64,000 nucleotides of DNA from Blumeriella jaapii (GCA_009599575.1 VWND01000066.1:460873-524872); one strand, 5' to 3'. Counted from the stretch's first letter, positions 45,506 to 58,674 are shown. The notes: generated by a model not told the origin, from the sequence alone. Numbers and translations: made by a program.

Positions 45506-47780
45506 TTCTACGAATTAACGCACGGACCAAAAATAACTTGGCTCCAAAGCCTAATTCTACAGCCTGCGGTATTCGTATTTACTAGTAAAAAACACCAGCC
45601 CATTTCTTAATAGAATCGTTCAATTCTTTTTATATTTGGGTTATTAATATTAAAACTTATTTAATTCTTTTTATTTTGTACAATTCGATCTATTACTAAT
45701 CGCAATGCAAACGTTCTACGAATTAAAGCACGGACTAAGAATAACTTGGCTCCAAAGCCTAATTCTACAGCCTGCGGTATTCGTATTTACTAGTAAAACA
45801 CCAGCCCATTTCTTAATAGAATCGTTCAATTCTTTTTATATTTGGGTTATTAATATTAAAACTTATTTAATTCTTTTTATTTTGTACAATTCGATCTATT
45901 ACTAATCGCAATGCAAACGTTCTACGAATTAAAGCACGGACCAAGAATAACTTGGCTCCAAAGCCTAATTCTACAGCCTGCGGTATTCGTATTTACTAGT
46001 AAAAAACACCAGCCCATTTCTTAATAGAATCGTTCAATTCTTTTTATATTTGGGTTATTAATATTAAAACTTATTTAATTCGTCTTATTTTGTACAATTC
46101 GATTTATTACTAATCGCAATGTAAACGTTCTACGAATTAAAGCACGGACCAAGAATAACTTGGCTCCAAAGCCTAATTCTACAGCCTGCGGTATTCGTAT
46201 TTACTAGTAAAACACCAGCCCATTTCTTAATAGAATCGTTTAATTCTTTTTATATTTGGGTTATTAATATTAAAAGATATTTAATTTTTTTAATTTTGTA
46301 CAATTCGATTTATTACTAATCGCAATGCAAAACGTTCTACGAATTGAAGCACGGACCAAGAATAACTTGGCTCCAAAGCCTAATTCTACAGCCTGCGGTA
46401 TTCGTATTTACTAGTAAAAACACCAGCCCATTTCTTAATAAAATCGTTTAATTCTTTTTATATTTGGGTTATTAATATTAAAAGTTATTTAATTTTTTTT
46501 ATTTTGTACAATTCGATTTATTACTAATCGCAATGCAAACGTTCTACGAATTGAAGCACGGACCAAGAATAACTTGGCTCCAAAGCCTAATTCTACAGCC
46601 TGCGGTATTCGTATTTACTAGTAAAAACACCAGCACATTTCTTAATAAAATCGTTCAATTCTTTTTTTATATTTGGGTTATTAATATTAAAACTTATTTA
46701 ATTCTTTTTTTTTTTTGTACAATTCGATTTATTACTAATCGCAATGCAAACGTTCTACGAATTGAAGCACGGACCAAGAATAACTTGGCTCCAAAGCCTA
46801 ATTCTACAGCCTGCGGTATTCGTATTTACTAGTAAAACACCAGCCCATTTCTTAATAAAATCGTTCAATTCTTTTTTATATTTGGGTTATTAATATTAAA
46901 AGTTATTTAATTCGTCTTATTTCATACAATTCGATTTATTATTAATCGCAATGCAAGCGTTCTACGAATTAACGCACGGGCCAAGAATAACTTGGCTCCA
47001 AAGCCTAATTCTATAGCCTGCGGTATTCGTATTTACTAGTAAAACACCAGCCCATTTCTTAATAGAATCGTTTAATTCTTTTTATATTTGGGTTATTAAT
47101 ATTAAAACTTATTTAATTCTTTTTATTTTGTACAATTCGATCTATTACTAATCGCAATGCAAACGTTCTACGAATTAACGCACGGACCAAGAATAACTTG
47201 GCTTCAAAGCCTAATTCTATAGCCTGCGGTATTCGTATTTATTAGTAAAACACCAGCCCATTTCTTAATAGAATCGTTCAATTCTTTTTATATTTGGGTT
47301 ATTAATATTAAAACTTATTTAATTCGTCTTATTTCATACAATTCGATTTATTATTAATCGCAATGCAAGCGTTCTACGAACTTACGCACGGACCAAGAAT
47401 AGCTTGGCTCCAAAGCCTAATTCTACAGCCTGCGGTATTCGTATTTACTAGTAAAACACCAGCCCATTTCTTAATAGAATCGTTCAATTCTTTTTATATT
47501 TGGGTTATTAATATTAAAACTTATTTAATTCTTTTTATTTTATATAATTCGATTTATTATTAATCGCAATGCAAGCGTTTTACGAACTGACGCACGGACC
47601 AAGAATAGCTTGGCTCCAAAGCCTAATGCTACAGCCTGCGGTATTCGTATTTACTAGTAAAATACCAGCCCATTTCTTAATAGAATCGTATAATTCTTTT
47701 TATATTTGGGTTATTAATATTAAAACTTATTTAATTTCTTTATTTTATACAATTCGATTTATTATTAATCGCAATGCAAA
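45506..47780 (+). repeat. Unit 3 satB array (one partial and ~10 full units)
   Basis: 206-bp satB units follow satA directly (the junction reads ATTTAAGTTTCTACGAATT), without the spacer found in units 1 and 2. Several units here have 1-3 bp indels in A or T runs, so the 66-codon frame is broken in many of them. Confidence 0.9.
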
Positions 47781-47928
47781 CGTTCAGAAAATCGTGCACG
47801 GTCGCAAAATTTAACTTTCGCTTAAACCCACATTCGCCTAATCCCACACACGCACAAAATAAACTTTAAAAAATTATATATTTTATATAACCTAGTCGTT
47901 CGTATGCTTTCGGGACAAAAGTCCTAAA
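47781..47928 (+). repeat. Unit 3 tail
   Basis: The same tail as units 1 and 2 but less mutated. No gene was seen. Confidence 0.6.
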
Positions 47929-47981
47929 GCACCTATGGTGTAGTGGTTGATGGTTTCTGTAGGTTCAATTCCTTCGTTATC
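47929..47981 (+). tRNA. tRNA-like fragment lacking the anticodon arm
   Basis: TGGTGTAGTGG (47936-47946) matches a pol III A box in a Glu/Gln/Asp-type D arm, and GGTTCAATTCC (47962-47972) matches a B box with a plausible T stem. The boxes are only 26 bases apart, about one anticodon arm too close, so this is a tRNA relic or SINE-like head, not a working tRNA. In units 1 and 2 the same place is where family B inserted. Confidence 0.35.
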
Positions 47982-48559
47982 CCATTAAGAACCCGTAAAG
48001 CCACGGGAAAAGGGTTGCCAGGCGTTCTGCCTTAATGCTCCGCCACTCTACTTATAAAACCTAGTTGCATGCAAATTTTATGGCTCCGGCCCGTGAATTG
48101 TCCCACGGGGTCTTGTATATATGGTGAATAAGTATAAGTCGGTGTATCAGTCTGCCCTCTGCTGTAAGTGTCTTTTTTGTAATTTAATTTAATTAATTAA
48201 AGTTTTCGAATAATTTAATTAATTAAAGTTTTCGAATAATTTATTTAATTAAAGTTTTCGAATAATTTATTTAATTAAAATTATCGTTGCTATAGGCTAC
48301 GCGAAAACTTTAATTAAAGTTTTGAAAATTTTTCAAAACCACACACACCACCCAAATTATCAAAACTCCCAAAACCCCCCCCCAAAACCCCCAAAACTAC
48401 CAAAACTACCAAAACTTCCAAAACTCCCAAAACTCCCAAAACTCCCAAAACTTCAAAAACTTCAAAAACTTCAAAAACTTCAAAAAAACCCCTAAAAAAA
48501 CTTATTCTTATTTTCTTCGAATTTCTTCGATTATACGATTTTTTTTAAAAAAATTCGAT
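47982..48559 (+). other. Helicase upstream region with short tandem repeats
   Basis: 47982-48180 is un-RIPed, unassigned sequence. About 48180-48290 holds ~22-bp repeats of TTTAATTAATTAAAGTTTTCG type. 48355-48500 is a tandem CCAAAACTCC-like repeat of about 10 bp (plus strand C and A only in long stretches). It could be the promoter and 5' leader of the helicase gene, but no defined elements were identified. Confidence 0.45.
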
Positions 48560-51500
48560 ATGTCAAACATTCAAGTATCTTCCATCCCTTTGATAAACAG
48601 CGCTAATATTCATTATTTTAGTAACTTTCGTACTACTAACGATTTAAATCCTAAACAAGCGTTTCAAGATTTACCTGATTTTCAATTTTTATCTTATTAT
48701 ATAGATTTTGAATTATTGCTTTGTTTGTTTTGTAATTTATTTATTACTGGATTTGAACAATATATACGTAAAAACCATTTCTATTTAATTTCAAAAAACG
48801 ATCGAAATAAATTAATTAAATAAGGCTTAATTATTTATCAATCGTTAAAAATCGAATCTTTGAAAAACAGTTTAGAATTAATACGATTTTTTTTATTAGA
48901 ATTCGATTTAAAACCTTTTCCAGAACTCGAAATATCGCAAAACAATTTTAAATGCGATTTTTGTTTTTTAATTTTAGCAAATCGTATAAATATCAAAAAA
49001 CATATTAAAAAAATTTATACAAATGAAATCGAAATTATTGTTGCAAATGATATTAGTAAATATTATTCAATTGTAACTATTTAATCACTTGAAAGAAATA
49101 AATGGTATTTCGAAGTTAAACAAATTGATAATTTAGTAAACGAAATCGAAGATAATATTTATTTTAATGAGATTTCAGAAGATTTACTATCTGATTTGTT
49201 AATAGCTCAAAATTTATTAATCGAAGAATTAAATTTGAAAGAATTTTTATTTTACGAAAATTTAAATTCGTTTAAAATAAATCTTAGCGATAATTTAACC
49301 AATTTTCAAGCAAAAACTCGATATGCTGAATTTATTTAAAATTATAAGCCGCAAAAATTATACGATTTATATGAATTATATAATCAAAATAAAAACGACG
49401 AATTGATTAAATTTATAATCGATAATATTTAAGAAATTTTTTATTTAAGTTTAGATAAAATTACTTGGATAAATAAAAGTTATTTAAATATTTTAAATAG
49501 TTTTGAGCCTAATAAAATAGGTAATAAAGAATTTAAAATATTACTTATATCGAAATCTCGCGTCGATTATTTTGCTTTTTTTAATAATTTTATTACTTTT
49601 TTTTTTCGTAGTTATAATTTAAAATTATATAAAACTAATAAACCGATTTTTAAAATCGATACAAAACTAGAAGAAAAAATTGACGATTTATTATTATAAG
49701 CGATTGATTATATAAACGATTCAAAAATTAAAGTTTTATCGAAAGATTTCATAAAAACTATTAATCGAAATATAAATAAAGTTTATAATAATCGAATTTT
49801 AATCGACGATTTATCGAGTGATAATTCTGAAATTGAATTCGATAATTTTATAAATAATGAATCTATATTATCGGATGATAGCAATTCAAGTAATATTAGT
49901 AATAATAGCAATACTTCGAATAATTCTTGGTTTTTTGGAAGATTATCAAACGTAGATACAAAGCAAAATTTTTATATTTCATTTTTAAAAAAATATAAAA
50001 ATTCTGAAACTGATCGTAATCCTTTGTTAATCGAATTTCAAAAATTATTAAATAATATTATTTTTGAAATTTTAATTCAAAAACAAGATTTAAATATATT
50101 CGAAAGTTTTATTAACGCTTATTTTGCAATTAAAAGTTTAAGATTTAATTTTACTTTACGAGATATTTTAGATTTATCTGGCTATTATTTTAAATTTATA
50201 TATTGCTCGCAATTAATATTTTTAAATAAAGCTATAAATATTTTTGTTTGTAATTCTCAAAGTAATTTAAATGATATTTTAACTAAATTAATAAATAATT
50301 TTTTTAAAAATAATTCGAATACTGTATTAAGCGAATTGCTATTACACCGATCGTTTTGTTTTATTGTAAATAAAAATCTTTCAAGCAATAGCAATATTAC
50401 AATTTATAATTTGACTGAAAATACAGTTAGTTATAAAAACGTTGTTTTAAGTATTAACAATTTGCGATTTGTATTTAAAAAATTAATTTTAGAAACCGAG
50501 CAAATATTAAAAAACGATTTTATTTTTAATATTTTAAAAAGCGAATATAATTATATTACGTTAGATGATTTTGCAAAATACGAAGATCGTAATAATACGA
50601 CGCCTTTTTTATTTTTTAAAGATTTACATCTTAATAAAAAAGCAAACGATAAATAGTTATTTAATAAAGTTATTAAATCGTCAGAATTACGAGCTCGTTT
50701 TTATAATTTTTCGAATTAAAAATTACAAATTAAACCCTAAGCAATTAAAGCTTATTTAAAATTAAATTTCAATTTAAAAAAGTTATTTTTAATTGATTTT
50801 TATTTAGATTATGGTTTACCTATTCGAGGAACCGAACTTACTTCATTTAGAAGTTGTAATTCGCGTAAAAATAAAAAAGAATTATTTTTTGATATTGAAA
50901 GTGGTTTATTTATTATGAATATTAGTAAATTTAAATCGCAATATTTTAATGAAAAGCTAGCTTCGAATATAAGATATATTTCTTTAAAAGTTAGTATTTT
51001 AGTATTATATTATATGGTTTTAGTAGAACCATTTATTAAAATATTAAATATTAGTATTTCGGCGAATAATAATCAATATAAAATAGTTAGTGCTTATTTT
51101 TTTTATACAAACAAAAGATTTTTAAAATCGGCCGATATTTTTAATTATTTAAAATCATTTTGTTTAGTAAAAATTGGTCAACCTTTAATTATTTAAAAAT
51201 ATCGTCAAATTATTATAGCTATTATTAAATATTTTATAAAAGAAAATCTTGATATCAATTTTATTACATTAATTAATTCTAATAATAGTTTTACGAATAA
51301 TAAGCTTCAAGCGAATCAAATGAATTATTCGTTAATAACTGAAGAATTAAATTATGGCCGTAATTCGAATACTTTCGAAAATACGCGAGGCGATTTGCAA
51401 TCAAAGTATTTACAATTTTGCCTTCGTTATTTTGATTTTTTCGGCTTAAATAATAAAAAAATTATTAATAATTCATTTTTAAATAATCTCGATATTATTA

Positions 51501-53417
51501 ATAAAGTTAAAATTAATAAAAACAAAACTGAATCTTTGACTTTTGCATTACGTTATCAAAAGCTTTTATTAAATAATAATTCAAAAGCTAAAAAACATAA
51601 TAGACAAGCGTCTTTCGAATATAATTCAATTAATAAAAAAATTAAGCTTACAAATTTGAATTATTTATCTACTATACCTATCGGAGATAATACGTTATTA
51701 TTATTATTACGCGAATTTTTAAATAATTCTGAAATCGATTTTATTATTCCTGAACAAGAAACTTTATTAAAAAGTATTTTATTAAAAGTGCCTTATATAT
51801 TAGGAATATTACCTACTAGTAGTGGTAAATCATTGATTTATTTATTATGCGCTGCTTTATCTAACGCCAAAATTACTATTATTATCGTACCGTTAATTAG
51901 TTTAAAAAGCGATTTATTTAAACGTGCAAATGAATTTGAAATTCCTGTTAGTAATTACGAAGATAATTTTGAATTTAAAACTATAACTTTTATTTCTATT
52001 GAAACTTTGAAACGATATATTTATTAATTTATTAATAAATAAAATTGATAAAGGAAAAATTGATAGAATTATATTAAACGAGTGTTATTTGTTAATAACT
52101 GCGGCTAATTATCGTTTTATAATATATCAATTTAAAAAAATTCTTAATTTGAAAGTTTAAATAGTATTTTTAATTGGTATATTATCCGTAAATCAAGAAA
52201 ATCAATTGATTAATAAATTAAATTTACAAACTTTTGCTAAAATACGGGCCGATTGTTTACGTAATAATATATTATATCGAGTTTTAAGTTTTAAATCTAA
52301 AAGTATGCAAAATAAATTTAAAAAAATCGAAGAATATTGTTTTGAATTAAAATCGAATTTTAAATCATATTTAAATAAAATAATAATATTTTGTTTTACA
52401 ATTGCGCTTATCGATAAATTATTTGAATTTTTAAATTGCGCGAAATATACGTTTGAATTATTAAAAAATAAAAAGGAATCGGTTTTAAAAAGTTTTATTA
52501 CCGATTATACAACTTTTTATAATATTTTAGTTTGTATTAGCGGTTTGCAAAAAGGCTTTGATTATTTTAATATACGTGCTACTATTTATTATAAATTAGC
52601 TTTCGAATTTAACGGTTTTTTACAAGATTCTAGTCGGGCCGGCCGCGATAAAAACGAAGCTATATCGATGTTTTTTTATAATTCAGGTTTTGAAAAAGAA
52701 ATCGAAAACGATTCGTTAAATAAAAAATTAATTAAAAATTATTTACGCGAAATAGTCTGTCGTAAACGATTAATTTTTTTATATTTAAATAATATTATTT
52801 TAGATTAGTATTTTAAAACTAGTGCAAATTGCGATCTTTGTATAAATCGTAATAATATTTACGAAAAACAAGCGCAAATTATTAATACAATTACAAAAGA
52901 AGTCGAAAACGCAAAAAATGATTTAATTTGGGTTTTATCGCAAAGTTTTAAAAATAATAATTTTTGCACGTATTATTATTTTATTTATACGCAAAATACT
53001 AGTAATTATTGTATTCGCGATTATATTAAATTTGCGAATTTTGATTTATTTTTACAAAATATAAAAAAAGAATTTATTCGAAATAGTTTTTATTTATACG
53101 AAAATAATTGTTGTTTTATTTGTTTATTACCTACTGTTATTTGTTATCGATTACGTTAATTTTTCGAATTTGAAAATAAATATGTATTAATAAATTTTGT
53201 TTATCAAATAATAAGTTTATTATTTAAACGAAATAAATTATGGCTTAAAAACCAAAATTCCGATTATTATCAAAATCTATTTGATAATAAATTTATTTCG
53301 AATATAAATAGTTTTATAAAAAGTTTTACTAAACAGATTTATATTACGGAATTAGATACTGAATTTATTTTAGGTTTTAAATATATATTTATTGACTTAA
53401 CAAATGAAATATCTTAG
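48560..53417 (+). pseudogene. Telomere-linked RecQ-like helicase (TLH), RIPed
   Basis: One long gene of about 1,600 codons, broken by roughly a dozen TAA/TAG stops (mostly at likely Gln codons) and one small frameshift near 52025-52045. The N-terminal part has a zinc-finger-like segment, CDFC then HIKKIY (about 48952-49015), resembling the DUF3505-type finger of fungal TLH proteins; the last His appears changed to Tyr. The middle part has RGTELTSFR (50825) and YRQIIIAI (about 51203), typical of these proteins. Helicase motif I is PTSSGKS (about 51809-51829). Motif II reads NECY (52077-52088) where DECH is expected. Motif VI is SRAGRD (about 52630-52650). The start at 48560 is the first ATG in the conserved frame. 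Such genes mark subtelomeres in many fungi. Not functional as it stands. Confidence 0.8.
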
Positions 53418-53775
53418 ATTAAATTTTTATTTTCTTTACAGATTAAATTATTAATATTTTATCTGTCTGAAATTTATTAAAACATTTGATATAAAAGAAT
53501 TAAATAGAAATAGAAATAGAAATAGAAATAGAAATAGAAATAGAAATAAAAATAGAAATTTAAATAGAAATATAAATATAAATAGAAATAGAAATAAAAA
53601 TAGAAATAGAAATAGAAATAGAAATAGAAATAGAAATAGAAATAGAAATAGAAATAGAAATAGAAATAGAAATAGAAATATTAGATTAAATTTCTATTTT
53701 CTTTACAAATTAAATTATTAATATTTTATCTGTCTGAAACTTATTAAAACATTCGATATAAAAATAATTAAATAG
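53416..53775 (+). repeat. GAAATA microsatellite between two ~95-bp direct repeats
   Basis: 53506-53683 is a nearly pure AATAGA hexanucleotide array. The ~95 bp before it (53416-53510), starting TTAGATTAAATTT, recurs after it (53682-53775) with few changes. Confidence 0.8.
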
Positions 53776-54060
53776 AAATAGAAATATAAATATAAATATA
53801 AATATAAATAGAAATATAAATAGAAATATAATTAAAAATATAAATAGAAATAGAAAAATAGAAATATAAATAGAAATATAAATAGAAATATAAATAGAAA
53901 TATAAATAGAAATATAAATAGAAATATAAATAGAAATATAAATAGAAATATAAATATAAAAATATAAATAGAAATATAAATAGAAATAGAAATAGAAATA
54001 TAAATATAAATATAAATATAAATATAAATAGAAATATGAATAGAAATAGAAACTTAAATC
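53776..54060 (+). repeat. AAATATAAATAG-type microsatellite
   Basis: A degenerate 6/12-bp array continuing the hexanucleotide theme with extra T. No gene. Confidence 0.75.
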
Positions 54061-55619
54061 TAAATATAAATATAAACGTAAATATATTTGAAATTATTAA
54101 TTACATTTGAAAACGCAAATATTAATATTGTTTTTAACTTTTTACATAAAAATACAAATAAAAATTAAGCTTTTACATATTAATATAACAATGCAATTAA
54201 TTACTTCAAATTTCCCTTATTAAAAACAATATATATAATATTAATAATATAAATATATTATTGAATCTTTTGGCTATATAATAAAAAAAAAAAAAAAAAA
54301 ATATATTTAATAAATTTGAAAACGCAAAAAAAAAAAAACAATTTATAATTACTTTTATAATAATAAATAATTATTTTTATAATAATTTAAATTAAAGCTG
54401 GGGGTTTTGTGAAATTATTAAATTAATTTAATTATCAAATTTTCTTATTTTTATTATAAAATTCATTTTTACAGTAAGTTTGGTTTAAAAATAAGGGGCC
54501 ATAACTACAAATATATTTAATAATTATTTAAAAAAAATTATACATATTAAGATTAAATTAACAAATATAAGAAAAAAAATATATTAATATATTTATCGGC
54601 GATATAATACAAAATTATATTAAAAACTACGAAGTAAATTCGAAAACGCAATTAAAAAATTTTCATACTTTTTTATATAATAATATAAATAAAACTCGAA
54701 GTTAAGTATATGATTAGAATAACAAAAGTAGTTATTATAATTTTTTTAATATTTATTAATATATGAATTTCAAGGTAAATATTAATGTGAAAATATAAAT
54801 TAATATATATAAATCTTTTTAAAAATTTTTTTTTTAAAAAAAGACTTTTATATAGAAATTTGAAATACTAAATAAAATAAAGAAAAATATATTAATATAA
54901 TATCGGATATATAAGAAATATAATATAAAACAATATGAAATAGTAAAAATAAAATAGTAAATAAAATAGAGAAAAACTTATTAATATAATATAGGATATA
55001 TAATGAAAATAATATATTAATCTATTTAATATTTTTTAAAAAAAAAAAAAATACTTTTATTTAAAAATGTAAAATAATAAATAAATTGAAAAATTTATAT
55101 ATTTTATAATATCTGATATATACTATAAATACATATAAGAAATTGTAAATTAAATTCGAAAACGAAAAACAATTACTTTTTGCTTTTTTATAATAATTTA
55201 ATTTAATTTAAATTTATATATATTATTGAAATAATTAAATTTTTAAATATAATTTTTATAAGATATATAATAATATTAGTTTTTATTTCTAATTATAATT
55301 TATTATCGAGGGTAATTAATATAATTATATTAAATAATTATTAAAAAAAAAAATATATAAAAAAAAAAATTATTATATTTTTCGGCTATAAAATTTGAAA
55401 ACATATTGGAAATTTTCGATTAAACTTGAAAACGCCAAAAAAAAAATTATAATTATTTGAAAATTATTAAAGTTTATATATATATTATTATAATAACAAA
55501 ATTATAACTAACAGATTTTTTAATTTTTATTATAATATTAATCGTAACGTGAAGTTTGATTTGAAAGTAAAGGTTATAGTTAGATTTCATTGTATTTTTT
55601 GCAACCAAACCACACCAAC
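54061..55619. other. AT-rich DNA with scattered GAAAACGC motif
   Basis: No coding potential. A GAAAACGC(A) core in a TTTGAAAACGC or TTCGAAAACGC context recurs irregularly (about 54108, 54312, 54642, 55157, 55425), followed by A runs and TTACTTTT-like sequence. This suggests a decayed dispersed repeat. Confidence 0.5.
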
Positions 55620-55696
55620 TGCCCGTTAGCTTAGTTGGTGAGCTTATGATAATAAGTTATAATCAGAAGAATAAGAACCTTATAAGCTTGCGGGCG
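55620..55696 (+). tRNA. Degenerate tRNA-like gene
   Basis: A 77-base segment in which TGCCCGT (55620-55626) can pair over all seven positions with GCGGGCG (55690-55696), two of them as G-T wobbles. A D arm follows (GCTT with GAGC, A-box-like TAGCTTAGTTGG). The anticodon region can fold as GCTTA/TAAGT with a 6-base loop TGATAA, which would suggest an Ile (GAT) type. No proper T arm or B box is visible, so it is at best a mutated relic. The isotype is uncertain. Confidence 0.35.
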
Positions 55697-55739
55697 AGCT
55701 TGTAAGCTAATAATGTTGTAAAGAGGAGGGAATTAAAAA

Positions 55740-55870
55740 GGGTATTACACATTATTTTTCACTTTTTTTTTATTTTCAAATTTTTTTTTTTTTTAAATTT
55801 TTCGAACTTTTTTTAAAATTTTCGATTTTTTTTCAAAATTTTCGATTTTTTTCAAAATTTCGATTTTGTT
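55740..55870 (+). repeat. T-rich tandem repeat with TTTTCGATTTTT core
   Basis: Four to five copies of a ~20-bp unit of AAATTTTCGATTTTTTTC type. Confidence 0.6.
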
Positions 55871-57676
55871 TTTACAAAAAAAATAAATATTTAATAAAAT
55901 CTTTTAAAATTATTTAATTAACGTATCGATAAAATTGAATATATATATGTTTTAGTACTAAAGATTATTTAATAAATTTTTTAATTTTATATTGAGCAAA
56001 TGGAAATTATATAAATAAAAATTATTAAAAGTAGCGATAAAAGCAATTCAATTTATACAATTTTCAAAATTAAATAAAATTCGCAAAATTCATATTATTT
56101 TAAAAAAACAATATATAAATTGTAAAAAAATTATATTTCATTTCCTAAAATCAATTAGTAATTGATAGTATATAAAACAAGAATATTTTATATTTTATAA
56201 ATTTATTAATCGATAATTTACAAAAACAGGAAATGGCGTAATATTTGATAGAGAAAAATTTATAAATTAGATATATAATAAAAAAAAAATATATATATAT
56301 AATAAATAAAAGAATAAAACAATAGTTTAGCCACAGAGGATAGCGTATAATATATAAAAATAAAATAAATTATAAAATAAGCATAAACAAAATATTCCGA
56401 TATAATAGCTTTAAATAATATAAAATTTATAAAATTAAAATATATATATTAAAATAAGCAAAGCTAACAAATTGTATAATTTATAAATAATAAAATTTTT
56501 TATAAAAATAAGTAAAAATGTAAAAAAAAACTAAATAACAAAAAAGCAAAATATATATTTTATAAACAAAATGTATTATAACCCGACCTCTGAAACGAAA
56601 AAAAAAGAATTAAAAGATTTAAATAGCGTATAATTTAAAAAAATATAATTTTCTATAAAATATTCCAAAAAATAAAAAATTTCAATAAAAAAAAAGTAAA
56701 ATAAAATTTATATAAATAAAATATATTTTAAAAAAGCAAAAAAGAATTACGCTTAAGAAACTTAAACTACTTATAATTTATAAAAAAAATTTGAAAAAAA
56801 AGGAAAAGGTAATAAACCCGAGTATTTTATAAAAAGGAAAATTTATTAAAAATCAAACAAAAGTATTAAAAAAATTATATAATAAAAAGTAATATATAAA
56901 CTGTTTAAACAAAATATATTTTAAAAAAAAAGTAAAAGAAAAATTACGCTTAAATAAACTTAAATAACGTATAGTTTATAATAATAAAATATATAATAAA
57001 ATATGGAAAATAACAAAATCGTAATTTTATAAATATTAATTTATTAAAAATATATAATTTATTATAATATTTGCAAAATGTAACAAATGGTTTTTAAATC
57101 GCAAAAATTAAAATATTATTTAAATAAACAAAATGTTTTTTTTTAAAAAGTTGAAAAAAAAAAATACGCCTAAATAAAATTTATTAAATGAAAATTTAAT
57201 AAAAAAAATTAAATTAAAAAAATGAATAAAATAAAATTTAATAAAATAAAATTCATAAAATTGAAAATATATAATATAATAAGCAAAGTAACAAGATCGT
57301 ATATTTTTTAAAAAACCGTAATTTTTTTGATTCAATAAGTAAAAATGCGAATAACGGTTAATAAACAAAAGTTAAAAATTATTTTATATAAATAAAATAA
57401 AAAATAAAAAATTTAAAACAGAAAACATCAAAATAATCAGTTTAAATAATATATGATTTATACAATTAATATTTAAAAAAAAAAAGCAAAGCAAAAAATC
57501 GTATGATTTGTAAAAAAAAAAAAAAAATAAAATATATTATAAAATAAACAAAAAAAGTAGAAAAGGCCTAAATAGCAAAAATATTACAATTATATATTAC
57601 AAATATTAATAATATTATAAAAAAAAATATAAAGAAAAAGATAAATAAATAATTTATATATCGTATAATTGAAAAT

Positions 57677-57717
<41 letters not shown>

Positions 57718-58670
57718 AAAATACCGAGTAACCGGCAGGGAAAATCATATAATAAGTGAAAAAAGGTATTAACTAAAATGAGCAAAATAAAAATTAACGA
57801 CTAAATTGCAGAAGAATAAATATTTTTACGAAATTTAATATATTATAAAAAAAATAATTTTAAAATAAGAATAAAAGTATAAAATAAGCAAAATAAAAAT
57901 AACGGTAAAATAAATTTAAGTAATAAAAATTTTGTAAAAATGAAATATTTAAAAAAAAAAACTCTTAAATTAAATAGCGTATAAAATACGAGAATTATTA
58001 TAAAAATAATTATAAAATAAAATATTTAATAAATTAATTTTAAAAAAACTTTAGTTATGAAAAAAAACTAGTTGATTAAAAAAACAGCGGATAGCGTAAT
58101 AAAAAAAAACCTTTATTTATATAAATATATAAAAAAAAATAGTATAAATATTAAAAAAAAAATTAAAAAATATAAAAAAAAATAAAATAATTAGTATAAA
58201 ATAAGATATATATTTTTAAAAATTAATATTTAAATAAAAAAGATTTTTTTAATAAAAAAAAACAAAGCGGTAGCGTTTAAGTTATGAAAAATAATATAAT
58301 TAAAAATTAAAACTTATATAAAATAAAAGCAGATGGTGTATATATTATAAGAAAAAAATATTATTAGAAAAATGATTTAAATTATAATAAACAGAAGGTG
58401 GTATTTAAATTATAAAGATTTATAATATAAATAAGTAAAAAAACAAAAAGACAAAAAAAATTATATAATAGAAAAAGTAAAAGAAATTTTAAAAATTATA
58501 AAAATTAAATATATATAATAAAATAAATAAAAAGTAAAACTTATATTTCGGAAAAATTAATTTTTTAAATATATAATTAAATAAGAAAAAAAAGACTTAT
58601 AAGTTCTAAGGAAATAATATATAAATCAAAATATAATATTATAATAAAATAGGCAAAAATAGCGTATAAA
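55871..58670. other. A-rich low-complexity DNA with AGCGT cores
   Basis: No gene was recognised; the short open frames are products of base composition. The plus strand is dominated by A. G and C are rare and concentrate in AGCGTATAA or AGCGTTTA-like cores at intervals of roughly 60-150 bp. A poly(A) tract lies near 57680-57715. Confidence 0.5.
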
Positions 58671-58674
58671 TTAT

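Noticed and set aside
47975..48051. Class II (Ser/Leu-like) tRNA on the minus strand
   Set aside because: An A-box-like TGGCGGAGCATTAAGGC complement exists (48029-48045), but no matching acceptor stem or B box could be found.
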